A stretch of 64,000 nt of DNA, from NCBI RefSeq assembly GCF_029428675.1, contig NZ_JAJNEL010000001.1:5952001-6016000 (forward strand), given 5' to 3'. This document shows, piece by piece, positions 22,574 to 30,523 of this stretch; the first letter of the stretch is position 1; the number at the start of each line of letters is the position of its first letter. A model generated the notes under the pieces. The model did not search any database, was not told where the DNA came from, and saw only the letters and a list, made by a program, of their open reading frames with translations. A program made the translations under genes and the position numbers. Source of the DNA: Streptomyces sp. JH14 (GTDB lineage: Bacteria > Actinomycetota > Actinomycetes > Streptomycetales > Streptomycetaceae).

Positions 22574-22594
22574 GGTGTACCGGCGCGGGGCGGA

Positions 22595-23095
22595 TCAGCC
22601 CAGGGAGCGCACCGGCAGGACGCAGTGCGCGGAGGTCATGATGACCTCCGGGTCGGCGGCGAAGGAGCGCAGCAGCTCTTCGTCGACCGGGCGCCCCGGC
22701 GCCCCCGCCGGCCACGGGCGGGTGGCGAACATCGCGTGCACCTCGCCGTGGTCACGGGCCGCGGCCAGCCACTGGGGCGGAACCGTGTACTGCGCGGTGA
22801 AGTGAGGCAGCGTCAGCACGGCCTGGCCGGCCTGGACCAGGAGCTTGACCGGTAGGCCCGGCGTCTCGGCGGCTCTCACGGGACCGGCGCCGACGGGCAG
22901 TCCGCTGCGTTCCAGGGCCACGCGCATCGCGGCCTCACCGGCGGCAGGGCCGTCCGACCCGTCGCCCAGCGAGTAGACGAGCAGGAAGGCGGCATCGCGT
23001 CCGCCCGCGGGGTGTTCGCCGCTCCATCCGATGACGGTGAGAGTGCCCAACTGGGCTTGTGTGAACGCGCCGGTGGCGGTCTGGGGTGAGGTCAT
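22595..23095 (-). CDS. DUF5949-like conserved Streptomyces protein
   Basis: This is a 166-residue cytoplasmic protein with the features TQAQLGTLTVIGWSGEHPAGGRD, PVKLLVQAGQAVLTLPHFTAQYTVPPQW and a C-terminal TSAHCVLPVRSLG, which I associate with DUF5949. No catalytic motif is visible and the function is unknown. The start at the ATG 23095 (MTSPQTATGAF) fits the family; the frame is open further upstream without support. It is transcribed toward the third rodlin and shares its terminator. Confidence 0.75.
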   Translation of the reverse strand: MTSPQTATGAFTQAQLGTLTVIGWSGEHPAGGRDAAFLLVYSLGDGSDGPAAGEAAMRVALERSGLPVGAGPVRAAETPGLPVKLLVQAGQAVLTLPHFTAQYTVPPQWLAAARDHGEVHAMFATRPWPAGAPGRPVDEELLRSFAADPEVIMTSAHCVLPVRSLG

Positions 23096-23287
23096 GCTCG
23101 GCACCCTAACGGCCATGGACCGGTCGTTGTGCACACGTATCACCTGATCGAGGGAGACCTGGGGACAAACCCGGCGAATAAATGAGTTGACTCCGTCGGG
23201 CGGCTGCGGGCTATCGTGTGGAGCGTTCCGGACGGCGGGTCGGCCTCCGGTGCCGGCTCGTGCGTGAACCAGGAGGTGAGGACATTG

Positions 23288-23359
23288 ATGACTGTCGTTG
23301 CGATGGGCGCTGCCCACAACCAGAAGTGCATCGTTCCCACCCCCGTGGTCGCCGGCTGA
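23288..23359 (+). CDS. 23-residue ORF with perfect Shine-Dalgarno upstream of rsgA
   Basis: ATG at 23288 is preceded by AGGAGGTGA eight to nine bases away, the best ribosome site in the window. It opens a 23-codon ORF (MTVVAMGAAHNQKCIVPTPV...) ending 61 bp before the rsgA start. The peptide has one Cys and no signal or membrane features. It may be a leader peptide coupling translation to rsgA, or a free small protein. A longer antisense frame here looks hydrophobic but has no ribosome site. I do not recognise a family. Confidence 0.55.
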   Translation: MTVVAMGAAHNQKCIVPTPVVAG

Positions 23360-23420
23360 CCTTCTTCGTACCTCTCCGCGCCCGAGCGCGCTGCCGGGGC
23401 CACCCTGTGAAGGGTTTCCC

Positions 23421-24590
23421 TTGTCTTTCTCCCCGCTTTCCCCGTTTTCCTCCTCCGTTCCGTCCTCCTCGCATCCGCTGTCCCCGTACGGCTGGGACGA
23501 CGCCTGGGCGGCCGAGTTCGCCCCGTACGCCGCACAGGGGCTGTTGCCCGGGCGTGTGGTGCGGGTGGACCGCGGTCAGTGCGATGTCGTCACCCCCGAC
23601 GGCACCGTGCGCGCCGACACCGCTTTCGTGGTGCCGCGCGACCCGATGCGGATCGTCTGCACGGGCGACTGGGTCGCCGTCGACCCCGACGGTGACCCGC
23701 AGTTCGTACGGACGCTGCTGCCGCGGCGTACTGCCTTCGTGCGCTCGACGTCCTCGCAGCGTTCCGAGGGGCAGGTGCTCGCCACCAACGTCGACCACAT
23801 CGCCATCTGTGTCTCGCTCGCCGTGGAGCTCGACCTCGGGCGGGTGGAGCGCTTCCTCGCGCTCGCCATGTCCAGCTCCAGCGGCGACGCCCTGCTGCGG
23901 GACGGGACGTCCGCGGAGGACGGTGCCGCGCAGCCGCTCGTGGTGCTGACCAAGGCCGATCTGGTGCCGGACGCGGCTACCTTGTCGTACCTCGTCCAGG
24001 ACGTCGAGGCCATCGCGCCCGGCGTGCAGGTGCTGCCCGTCAGCTCCGCCACCGGGGAGGGGCTCGATGTGCTGGGCGCCATCGTCTCGGGCGGCACGAG
24101 CGTGCTGCTCGGGGTGTCCGGTGCGGGCAAATCGACCCTGGCCAACACCCTGCTCGGCGAGGACGTGATGGAGGTGCAGGCCGCGCGTGACGTCGACGGC
24201 AAGGGCCGGCACACCACCACGACCCGCAACCTGCTGGTCCTGCCCACCGGGGGCGTACTGATCGACACCCCCGGACTGCGCGGGGTCGGTCTCTGGGACG
24301 CGGAGACCGGCGTCGGCCAGGTCTTCTCGGAGATCGAGGACCTGGCCCGGCAGTGCCGGTTCCACGACTGCGCCCATAGCTCCGAGCCCGGCTGCGCGGT
24401 CCTCGCCGCGATCGAGGACGGTGCGCTCTCCGAGCGGCGTCTCGACAGCTTCCGCAAGCTGCTGCGCGAGAACCAGCGCATTGTCGCCAAGACGGATGCC
24501 CGGGTGCGCTCCGAGATCCAGCGCGAGTGGAAGCGCAGGGGCGCCGAGGGCCGGGCGGCCATGGACGCGAAGCAGGGCCGGGTGCGGTAG
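23421..24590 (+). CDS. rsgA: Ribosome small-subunit-dependent GTPase A
   Basis: This is a 389-residue circularly permuted GTPase that assists late 30S maturation. An OB fold (residues 30-100) precedes the permuted G domain: G4 LTKADL, G5 SSATGEG, G1 GVSGAGKST and G3 DTPGLRG. The zinc-binding C-terminal domain has CRFHDCAHSSEPGC. TTG at 23421 with GAAGGG seven bases upstream starts a low-complexity Ser/Pro N-terminus (SFSPLSPFSSSVPSSSHPLS) before YGWDDAW; the start is less certain than the identity. An Ada-like gene follows, as in S. coelicolor from memory. Confidence 0.93.
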   Translation: MSFSPLSPFSSSVPSSSHPLSPYGWDDAWAAEFAPYAAQGLLPGRVVRVDRGQCDVVTPDGTVRADTAFVVPRDPMRIVCTGDWVAVDPDGDPQFVRTLLPRRTAFVRSTSSQRSEGQVLATNVDHIAICVSLAVELDLGRVERFLALAMSSSSGDALLRDGTSAEDGAAQPLVVLTKADLVPDAATLSYLVQDVEAIAPGVQVLPVSSATGEGLDVLGAIVSGGTSVLLGVSGAGKSTLANTLLGEDVMEVQAARDVDGKGRHTTTTRNLLVLPTGGVLIDTPGLRGVGLWDAETGVGQVFSEIEDLARQCRFHDCAHSSEPGCAVLAAIEDGALSERRLDSFRKLLRENQRIVAKTDARVRSEIQREWKRRGAEGRAAMDAKQGRVR

Positions 24591-24669
24591 CGCCGGGGCC
24601 CTGCCGGGGCCCTGGTCGACGTCCGAAAACCGCGAGAAGGCCCTGGCGCGGGGGCGCACACTGGTCGGT

Positions 24670-26037
24670 GTGAGCGACCATGTGCGGGACGATCGGACCA
24701 GGTACGAGGCGGTCAGCAGCCGCGACGCGCGCTTCGACGGGGAGTTCTTCTTCGCCGTCGAGACCACCGGCATCTACTGCCGGCCGAGCTGCGCCGCCGT
24801 CACCCCGAAGCGGAAGAACGTCCGGTTCTTCCCGACCGCCGCCGCTGCCCAGGCCAACGGCTTCCGGGCGTGCAGACGCTGCCGCCCGGACGCCGTCCCC
24901 GGGTCCGCGGAATGGAACGCGCGGGCCGATGTCGTCGGCCGCGCCATGCGGATGATCGGCGACGGTGTGGTCGACCGGGAGGGCGTGCCCGGTCTCGCCC
25001 ACCGGCTCGGCTACAGCTCGCGTCAGGTGCAGCGACAGCTCAATGCCGAGCTGGGCGCCGGGCCCGTCGCTCTCGCCCGCGCCCAGCGGGCCCACACCGC
25101 ACGGGTGCTGCTCCAGACGACGGGGCTGCCCGTCACCGAGATCGCATTCGCGTCCGGTTTCGCCAGCGTGCGTCAGTTCAACGACACGATCCGGCGGATC
25201 TACGCCCGTACGCCGAGCGCCCTGCGGGCCGAGGCCGGGACCGGGCTGGGCGCGGCGGTACGGGAGGCGACCCGGACCGGGATCCCGCTCAGGCTCGCCC
25301 ACCGGGGTCCGTACGCCGCCCGGGAGGTCTTCGATCTGCTGGCCGGCGAGACGGTCGCCCGCATCGAGGAGATCACCGGCGGGGCCGGCGCCCGCACCTA
25401 CCGGCGCACCCTGCGGCTGCCGTACGGCGCAGGGATCGTCGCTGTCGACGAACGGTCCGCCGGGGCGTGGCTGGACGCCAGGATCCACCTCACGGACCTG
25501 CGTGATCTGACCACGGCCGTGCAGCGGCTGCGCCGGCTCTTCGACCTGGACGCCGATCCGTACGCGGTCGACGAGCGGCTCGGCGCCGACCCGGGGCTGG
25601 CGCCGCGCGTCGCGGCCCGCCGCGGGCTGCGGTCGCCGGGCGCCGCGGACCCCGAGGAGTTCGCCGTAAGGACGCTGGTGGGCCGGGCTGCCGCCGAGCG
25701 GCTCGTGGAGACGTACGGGAAGGTCCTGGACGCGCCCTCCGGCGGGCTGACGCATCTGTTCCCGGAGCCGGGCGTGCTGGCCGGCGCGGTGGACGACCCG
25801 GCACTGCGGGCACTGGCGGCCGCGCTCGCCGACGGATCCGTACGGCTCGATGCCGGGGCCGACCGTGACGAGGCCGAGCGGGGGCTGCTGCGGCTTCCGG
25901 GGATCGGCCCGGCGGCCGCGGCGCTGATCAGGATGCGTGCGCTCGGCGATCCCGATGTGGATCCCGACGGGATCCCCGGGTCGCAGCGGTGGCGGCCCTG
26001 GCGCTCGTACGCCGTGCGTCATCTGGAGTGCCGGTGA
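24670..26037 (+). CDS. Ada N-terminal/AraC/AlkA-type fusion protein
   Basis: This is a 455-residue fusion. The Ada zinc/methyl-acceptor domain has cysteines 37, 41, 68 and 71 (GIYCRPSC...CRRCRPD). An AraC HTH follows (GLAHRLGYSSRQVQRQLNAE, VTEIAFASGFASVRQFNDTI), then AlkA N-terminal and HhH-GPD domains (LPGIGPAAAALIRMRALGDPD). It should sense methyl phosphotriesters and excise alkylated bases, as in mycobacterial AdaA-AlkA. However, only about eleven residues separate ALGDPD from WRPWRSYA, so the segment that normally carries the catalytic Asp seems deleted. The GTG start at 24670 is not strongly supported. Confidence 0.85.
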   Translation: MSDHVRDDRTRYEAVSSRDARFDGEFFFAVETTGIYCRPSCAAVTPKRKNVRFFPTAAAAQANGFRACRRCRPDAVPGSAEWNARADVVGRAMRMIGDGVVDREGVPGLAHRLGYSSRQVQRQLNAELGAGPVALARAQRAHTARVLLQTTGLPVTEIAFASGFASVRQFNDTIRRIYARTPSALRAEAGTGLGAAVREATRTGIPLRLAHRGPYAAREVFDLLAGETVARIEEITGGAGARTYRRTLRLPYGAGIVAVDERSAGAWLDARIHLTDLRDLTTAVQRLRRLFDLDADPYAVDERLGADPGLAPRVAARRGLRSPGAADPEEFAVRTLVGRAAAERLVETYGKVLDAPSGGLTHLFPEPGVLAGAVDDPALRALAAALADGSVRLDAGADRDEAERGLLRLPGIGPAAAALIRMRALGDPDVDPDGIPGSQRWRPWRSYAVRHLECR

Positions 26038-26178
26038 CATCGGTCCCGCCGGAGGAGGCAGGCGCGCTCGGCCTCGCCGGATGTGTCCCGGCATCGGCCT
26101 CGTGCGCCTGCCCCACCCCCACACCGTCCGATCCGTCGGACGGTGTTCCCACGGCCTACGGCCTGCGACCGGGCCGGC

Positions 26179-28578
26179 TCAGACCGGCAGCCCCCAACGC
26201 GGCGCCGCCGCGTTCGGGACGACAGGACGGATCGTGAGGTCCGGGCGGTCGCCCTCGGCCGTGATCAGCGCCGAGTCGCCCTTGAGCAGGCCGATCCGCA
26301 CCGTGCCGTCCGCCACCTCCTCGTACTTCACCGGCCGTCCGTGGCGGTCCCGGATCTCGATCGGGCCGTCCATGCCGTGGCGTACGACGCAGGGGGCGCC
26401 GGCCTCGCTGGTCACCCGCACCCAGCGGGTCCGGCCTTCTTCCCGTACCGCGCTGAGCAGGAACGCGCCCTGGGTACGGAAGTCGTGGACGGTCAGCTCC
26501 CGCCAGGCGGCCGGCAGCGCGGGGAAGACCCTGATCGTGCCGCCCCAGGACTGGCACACCATGTCGTGCAGTGACTGGGCCGCCGAGAGCGGGGTCTCGA
26601 TGACCGGGCCCGACTCCTTGTACATGGTGTTCGCCTGGATGAAGCGGCTCATCAGCTGGCCGAGGTACTTCAGTGCGTCCTCGCCCTTGCCGAGCAGCGC
26701 GGACATCGAGGCCGCACCGGTGAAGGTGTAGCCCTGCAGGGCGCCTTCGAAGCCCACCCAGTGGGCGAGGGACTTCTCGATCAGGGCGCGCTCGTCGGGC
26801 GTCGCACCCGTCAGCTCGTACAGCGGGTACACCGCGAGCATGTGCGAGTAGTGGCGGTGCGACTTCGCGAACGGAACCCCGGCCCCGATCATGAACCCGT
26901 TGGCGTCGACGGGGTAGGGCGCGAGCTTGGCCAGCACCTCCTGCCAGCGGGCCGTCAGCGGGTCGTGGACGCCGAGCTGCCGGGCGGAGTCGAGCAGGGT
27001 GCGGCAGCCCCAACGCAGCAGCATCAGGTCGTAGTTGCAGTCGGGGGCGTTGACGCCGTACTCGGGGGAGAACGTCGCCGGGAGGTGCAGCTTGCCGTCC
27101 GTACCGGGCGCCAGGAAGTGCAGGTAGTAGTTGACCGCCTTGCGCAGCAACGGGAACAGCGTGTCGCGCAGGATCGCCTCGTCCATGGTGTGCCGGTAGG
27201 AGAGCCACACGTTGTGCAGCGCCCAGGTGAGATTGCCGACCTCAGGGGTGGGCGGGTCCTGGCCGGGGATGCCGACGCCGTAGCCGCCGTCGGTCACGGA
27301 CGCGCCGTTGACCAGCTGAGGGTCGGTGGTGCGTGGGATGCCGGCCGAGTCCGCCCGGTAGGGGGCCGCGACCTCGCGGGAGAGCTGGTCCCGGAACTCG
27401 CTCAGGGCGCGGGTGACGGCGTCCAGCTCCAGGTGGTTGGAGCCGTGGATCAGCCAGTACTCCAGCTGGACGTTGAGATTCCACCAGGTGTTCGGCCACG
27501 GGGTGGGCTCCAGCCAGGGGCCCGAGGTCGCCATCACGGGCGCGTCCTTGCGGGCCGCCGACGCCGTCTTGTAGAGCTGGATCCAGTAGAAACGCTGCAG
27601 CCGGGCGTCCGGAAGAGACAGGAAGCTCTTCCGGTAGAACCGGTCCCACCAGGTGCGATGCGGGGTGGCGAGCAGCGCGTACGGGAGGGCGGAGGCGGCC
27701 TTGACCGTACGCAGCGCGCGGTCACGTGCGGTCGTCTTCGGGTGGGAGTGCGTGACGGTCACGTACAGCGTGCGGCTGTCGCCCCTGGTGCGCTCCCGCC
27801 AGGCGGTGACGTGCTGGCCGCCCGCCAGCAGCGGCTGGACGGCGGCGGTCACCTCACCGTGCTGCTCGACGACGGCGGGCGGGTTGCCCGTGTATCCGTC
27901 CGGCAGAGGCTTGAAGTCAGCACGTGGGCTGATGGCGTCGGCCGGGTGGAAGACCCAGCGGAAGCCCTGCTCGCCCTCGCTCGGGGTGATGTCGACGGCG
28001 AGCAGATCGCTGGAGGAGTGGACGAAGGCGCGGAGCTTCAGGGTGCCCGCGGTGGTGGTGATCGTGCCTTCGAGCTCGGCGGTGCGCAGGCGCATCCACC
28101 ACTCGATGCCGGTGATGGCGCCGGCCGGTTCCAGGGTGAAGTGGCCGATCGGCAGGCGGGCGAGACCGAAGAGGGAACCGAACTCGGGGCGGTGGTCCTG
28201 GACCTCGGAGTGCTGGACGTTGAAACGGACGGCCGTGGTCGTGGCGCCCGGTTCGGCGTAGATGCCGGAGCCGAGGCGGCCGTTGCCCAGGTACGGGCCT
28301 TCGTACCACGTCGTCGGCAGCTTCTGCCAGAGCAGGTCGGCGTCGTCGAGGACGGTGCGCCAGCTGTCATCGGGGGAGTGCACGACGGGCGCGGCGGGGG
28401 CGGCCGGCTCGGTGGCCGGGGCGGCCGCCCGGGCGGGGAAGGCCGCGCCACCCACCGCCAGGGCGCCGCCGAGCGCGGTGCCGGTGGCGAGAAGGGTTCT
28501 TCGGGACGGGGACGGCGACGAGGAGGTCGTCCGGGGAGTGCGGGGCGCGCGGGAAGGGTCCGGTGCTGTGGGCAAGGC
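26179..28578 (-). CDS. Secreted GH95-like glycosidase
   Basis: This is a 799-residue exported enzyme. A twin-arginine-like signal (SRRTLLATGTALGGALAVGG to ARA) follows a Ser/Pro/Arg-rich leader. The TTG start at 28578 is chosen because AGGAG lies six bases upstream; no ATG exists. The body shows GH95 features: an N-terminal beta-sandwich (LLWQKLPTTWYEGPYLGNGRLG) and an (alpha/alpha)6 barrel with WNLNVQLEYWLIHGSNHLEL, FSPEYG and HRHYSHMLAVYPLYELTG. Characterised GH95 members are alpha-1,2-L-fucosidases or galactosidases acting on plant or host glycans; the substrate here is not predictable. It stands alone, without a transporter. Confidence 0.83.
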   Translation of the reverse strand, partial: ALPTAPDPSRAPRTPRTTSSSPSPSRRTLLATGTALGGALAVGGAAFPARAAAPATEPAAPAAPVVHSPDDSWRTVLDDADLLWQKLPTTWYEGPYLGNGRLGSGIYAEPGATTTAVRFNVQHSEVQDHRPEFGSLFGLARLPIGHFTLEPAGAITGIEWWMRLRTAELEGTITTTAGTLKLRAFVHSSSDLLAVDITPSEGEQGFRWVFHPADAISPRADFKPLPDGYTGNPPAVVEQHGEVTAAVQPLLAGGQHVTAWRERTRGDSRTLYVTVTHSHPKTTARDRALRTVKAASALPYALLATPHRTWWDRFYRKSFLSLPDARLQRFYWIQLYKTASAARKDAPVMATSGPWLEPTPWPNTWWNLNVQLEYWLIHGSNHLELDAVTRALSEFRDQLSREVAAPYRADSAGIPRTTDPQLVNGASVTDGGYGVGIPGQDPPTPEVGNLTWALHNVWLSYRHTMDEAILRDTLFPLLRKAVNYYLHFLAPGTDGKLHLPATFSPEYGVNAPDCNYDLMLLRWGCRTLLDSARQLGVHDPLTARWQEVLAKLAPYPVDANGFMIGAGVPFAKSHRHYSHMLAVYPLYELTGATPDERALIEKSLAHWVGFEGALQGYTFTGAASMSALLGKGEDALKYLGQLMSRFIQANTMYKESGPVIETPLSAAQSLHDMVCQSWGGTIRVFPALPAAWRELTVHDFRTQGAFLLSAVREEGRTRWVRVTSEAGAPCVVRHGMDGPIEIRDRHGRPVKYEEVADGTVRIGLLKGDSALITAEGDRPDLTIRPVVPNAAAPRWGLPV

Positions 28579-28743
28579 ATCTCCTGGCAACTCGTACGCA
28601 GGCGCATCAATTCATCCGAGCTATTACTTCACGGAAGGTAGGCAGGGTCGATCCTGGCGTCAATAGAGCGAGAGAGATCCGATGTGTTGCCATCGATCTG
28701 GACGGTATTCACCCTCATGTTCATCAGGAAGGGGTTCGGGTGG

Positions 28744-29226
28744 TCAACCGCGGATCACAGCGCCCAGCCACGCTCCGGTCACCAGCAGACATGCGAGCAG
28801 CTCGACGAGTACGGAGTAGCCGGTGGCCCGCATCACCGAACGGAGCGAGGCCCGGGCCGCGCCGCCGCTGCCGAGCCGCAGCCGCTCCGCGCCGTAGATC
28901 GCCCCGACGTATCCCACGATCCCGCCCACCACCGGCACCACGAAGAACCCCACGATCCCGGCGATCCCGCCCAGCATCAGCGTCTTGCGCGGCGCCCCGG
29001 TCTCGCGCGGGCGGCGGGGCCGCAGCAGCGGCCTCAGCGCCTGGTTCAGCAGCAGGAGCGCCGTGGCTCCGATCAGTACGCCCCAGGCGACCGGGGTCCT
29101 GTCGGTGAGTGCCCACCAGAGCACTGCGGCCCAGACGATCGCCTGCCCCGGCACGCCCGGCACCAGCACGCCGACCAGGCCGAGCAACATGACCAGGCCA
29201 ACGGCAACGAGCTGCCACACACCCAT
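28744..29226 (-). CDS. DUF456 family membrane protein
   Basis: This is a 160-residue membrane protein with about four hydrophobic segments: LVAVGLVMLLGLVGVLVPGVPG at the N-terminus, WGVLIGATALLLLNQAL, LGGIAGIVGFFVVPVVGGIVGYVGAIYGAE and SVLVELLACLLVTGAWLGAV. The glycine-zipper-like central segment is typical of DUF456. Its function is unknown. The start at the ATG 29226 matches the family N-terminus. Confidence 0.82.
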   Translation of the reverse strand: MGVWQLVAVGLVMLLGLVGVLVPGVPGQAIVWAAVLWWALTDRTPVAWGVLIGATALLLLNQALRPLLRPRRPRETGAPRKTLMLGGIAGIVGFFVVPVVGGIVGYVGAIYGAERLRLGSGGAARASLRSVMRATGYSVLVELLACLLVTGAWLGAVIRG

Positions 29227-29322
29227 CTCACCAGCCTGCCGGAGTCCGGCTGGTCCCGCCCGTCAGCAAGGCCCCGGCGAAAGGCGTCGGCGCAGCTCAG
29301 AGCCGTATCGGCGCCGCACCTC

Positions 29323-30312
29323 TCACGATCGTGACCCGCGGGCCACCCATCCCCGTTCGTACGCGTGCCAGCCCAGTTGCAGCCGCGTCGACACCCCGGT
29401 CAGCTCCATCAGCCCCTTCACCCGGCGCTGTACGGTGCGCAGTCCCAGATCGAGCTGCTTGGCCACGCTCGCGTCGGTCAGCCCGGCCAGCAGCAGCGAC
29501 AGTATCTCCAGGTCGGTCGGGTCGGGGCCCACCGTGGTCTCCTGCGCCCAGCCGCTCTCGCCGAGCCGCAGGGGCATGGCCTCGCGCCACACCGCCTCGA
29601 AGAGCCCCGTCAGCGACTCCAGCAGACCGGAGGCGTGGACGACGAGGGCCGCGGGTTCGGCGCCACGGCTGGTCAGCGGCACCATGGCCAGCGAGGCGTC
29701 CGCGATGACCAGCTTGGTCGGCACCCGGTCGACGACGCGGCACTGCTCGTCCCGGCTCAGCGCAGCCGACAGTTCCAGGATCCCGCTCGGCAGCGCGAGC
29801 ACCTCGCGCTCGATCACCACCCGGAACGACACCCCCCGGGTGGCGGCCCGTTCCTCGGACTCGTTCTCCAGACCGCTGACCGCGATCGGGTTCCCGGTGA
29901 CCAGGGCGCACACCTCGTTCGCCGCTCCCAGCTGCAACTGATGGAAGCGGTGCGCCACCGCGCCGGCGCCCGTGACCACCTCGACCAGGTCGTGCACGGC
30001 AGGCTCGGCGGCATCCGCCCGGTACTCCTCGGCGAGCAGCGCCGCCGCCAGCTCCGCCTGCTCCAGCTCATGGCGCTGCTGGGTGAGCAGCGCCCCCAGG
30101 GCGACCCCGGGCGGCGCCGCCACCCACCGCCCGGTGCGGGCGGACGACTGGGCGGCCAGCCCGTGCTGCTCCAGCCGGCGCAGCGTCCGCTCGGTGTCCG
30201 ACTCGGGGAGCCCCAGCCGGTGCGCTAGGTCGTTGACCTCCGCCGCCCCCACCGCGACCAGCGCGCGGTACGCGGACTCCTGCCTCTCGTCGAGACCTAT
30301 GGCTCCCAGCAC
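29323..30312 (-). CDS. TrmB/LuxR-type two-domain regulator
   Basis: This is a 329-residue regulator. An N-terminal TrmB-like winged helix (LGLDERQESAYRALV-like, AEVNDLAHRLGLPESDTERTLRRLEQHG) is followed by a ligand-domain-like middle. A C-terminal LuxR HTH (DPTDLEILSLLLAGLTDASVAKQLDLGLRTVQRRVKGLM) completes it. I chose GTG at 30312 because GGGGAGGGG lies about nine bases upstream; two ATGs eight and nine codons earlier are alternatives. It is divergent from the S8 peptidase gene, which it may control. Such regulators are frequent beside exported subtilases in Streptomyces, from general knowledge. Confidence 0.85.
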   Translation of the reverse strand: MLGAIGLDERQESAYRALVAVGAAEVNDLAHRLGLPESDTERTLRRLEQHGLAAQSSARTGRWVAAPPGVALGALLTQQRHELEQAELAAALLAEEYRADAAEPAVHDLVEVVTGAGAVAHRFHQLQLGAANEVCALVTGNPIAVSGLENESEERAATRGVSFRVVIEREVLALPSGILELSAALSRDEQCRVVDRVPTKLVIADASLAMVPLTSRGAEPAALVVHASGLLESLTGLFEAVWREAMPLRLGESGWAQETTVGPDPTDLEILSLLLAGLTDASVAKQLDLGLRTVQRRVKGLMELTGVSTRLQLGWHAYERGWVARGSRS

Positions 30313-30523
30313 TCTCGGACCCCTCCCCGGACGCATCATTTCCGCATCGTTGCGCACTCTTCGGCCGACCTGCCGTGGCGGGAACTTGCCACGGCGCAAA
30401 CCCGCCGGAGACATCATCCCTGTATCGCCCGCACCTCTGCCAATGTGGCGCCACCGCTGTACCAACAACCTCCGGGAACAAGGCCTTTGCGTGGCTTTCT
30501 TCCGGATTCACCTGGGGAGTGCG

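Noticed and set aside
23140..23535. Hydrophobic minus-strand frame (MHFWLWAAPIATTVINVL) opposite the 23-codon ORF
   Set aside because: No ribosome site and it overlaps the start of rsgA antisense; the plus-strand ORF has far stronger initiation signals.
29972..30523. Long N-terminal extension of the first S8 peptidase
   Set aside because: The extension is Ser/Arg-rich antisense of the TrmB/LuxR gene; the signal peptide starts at 30524 with a ribosome site.
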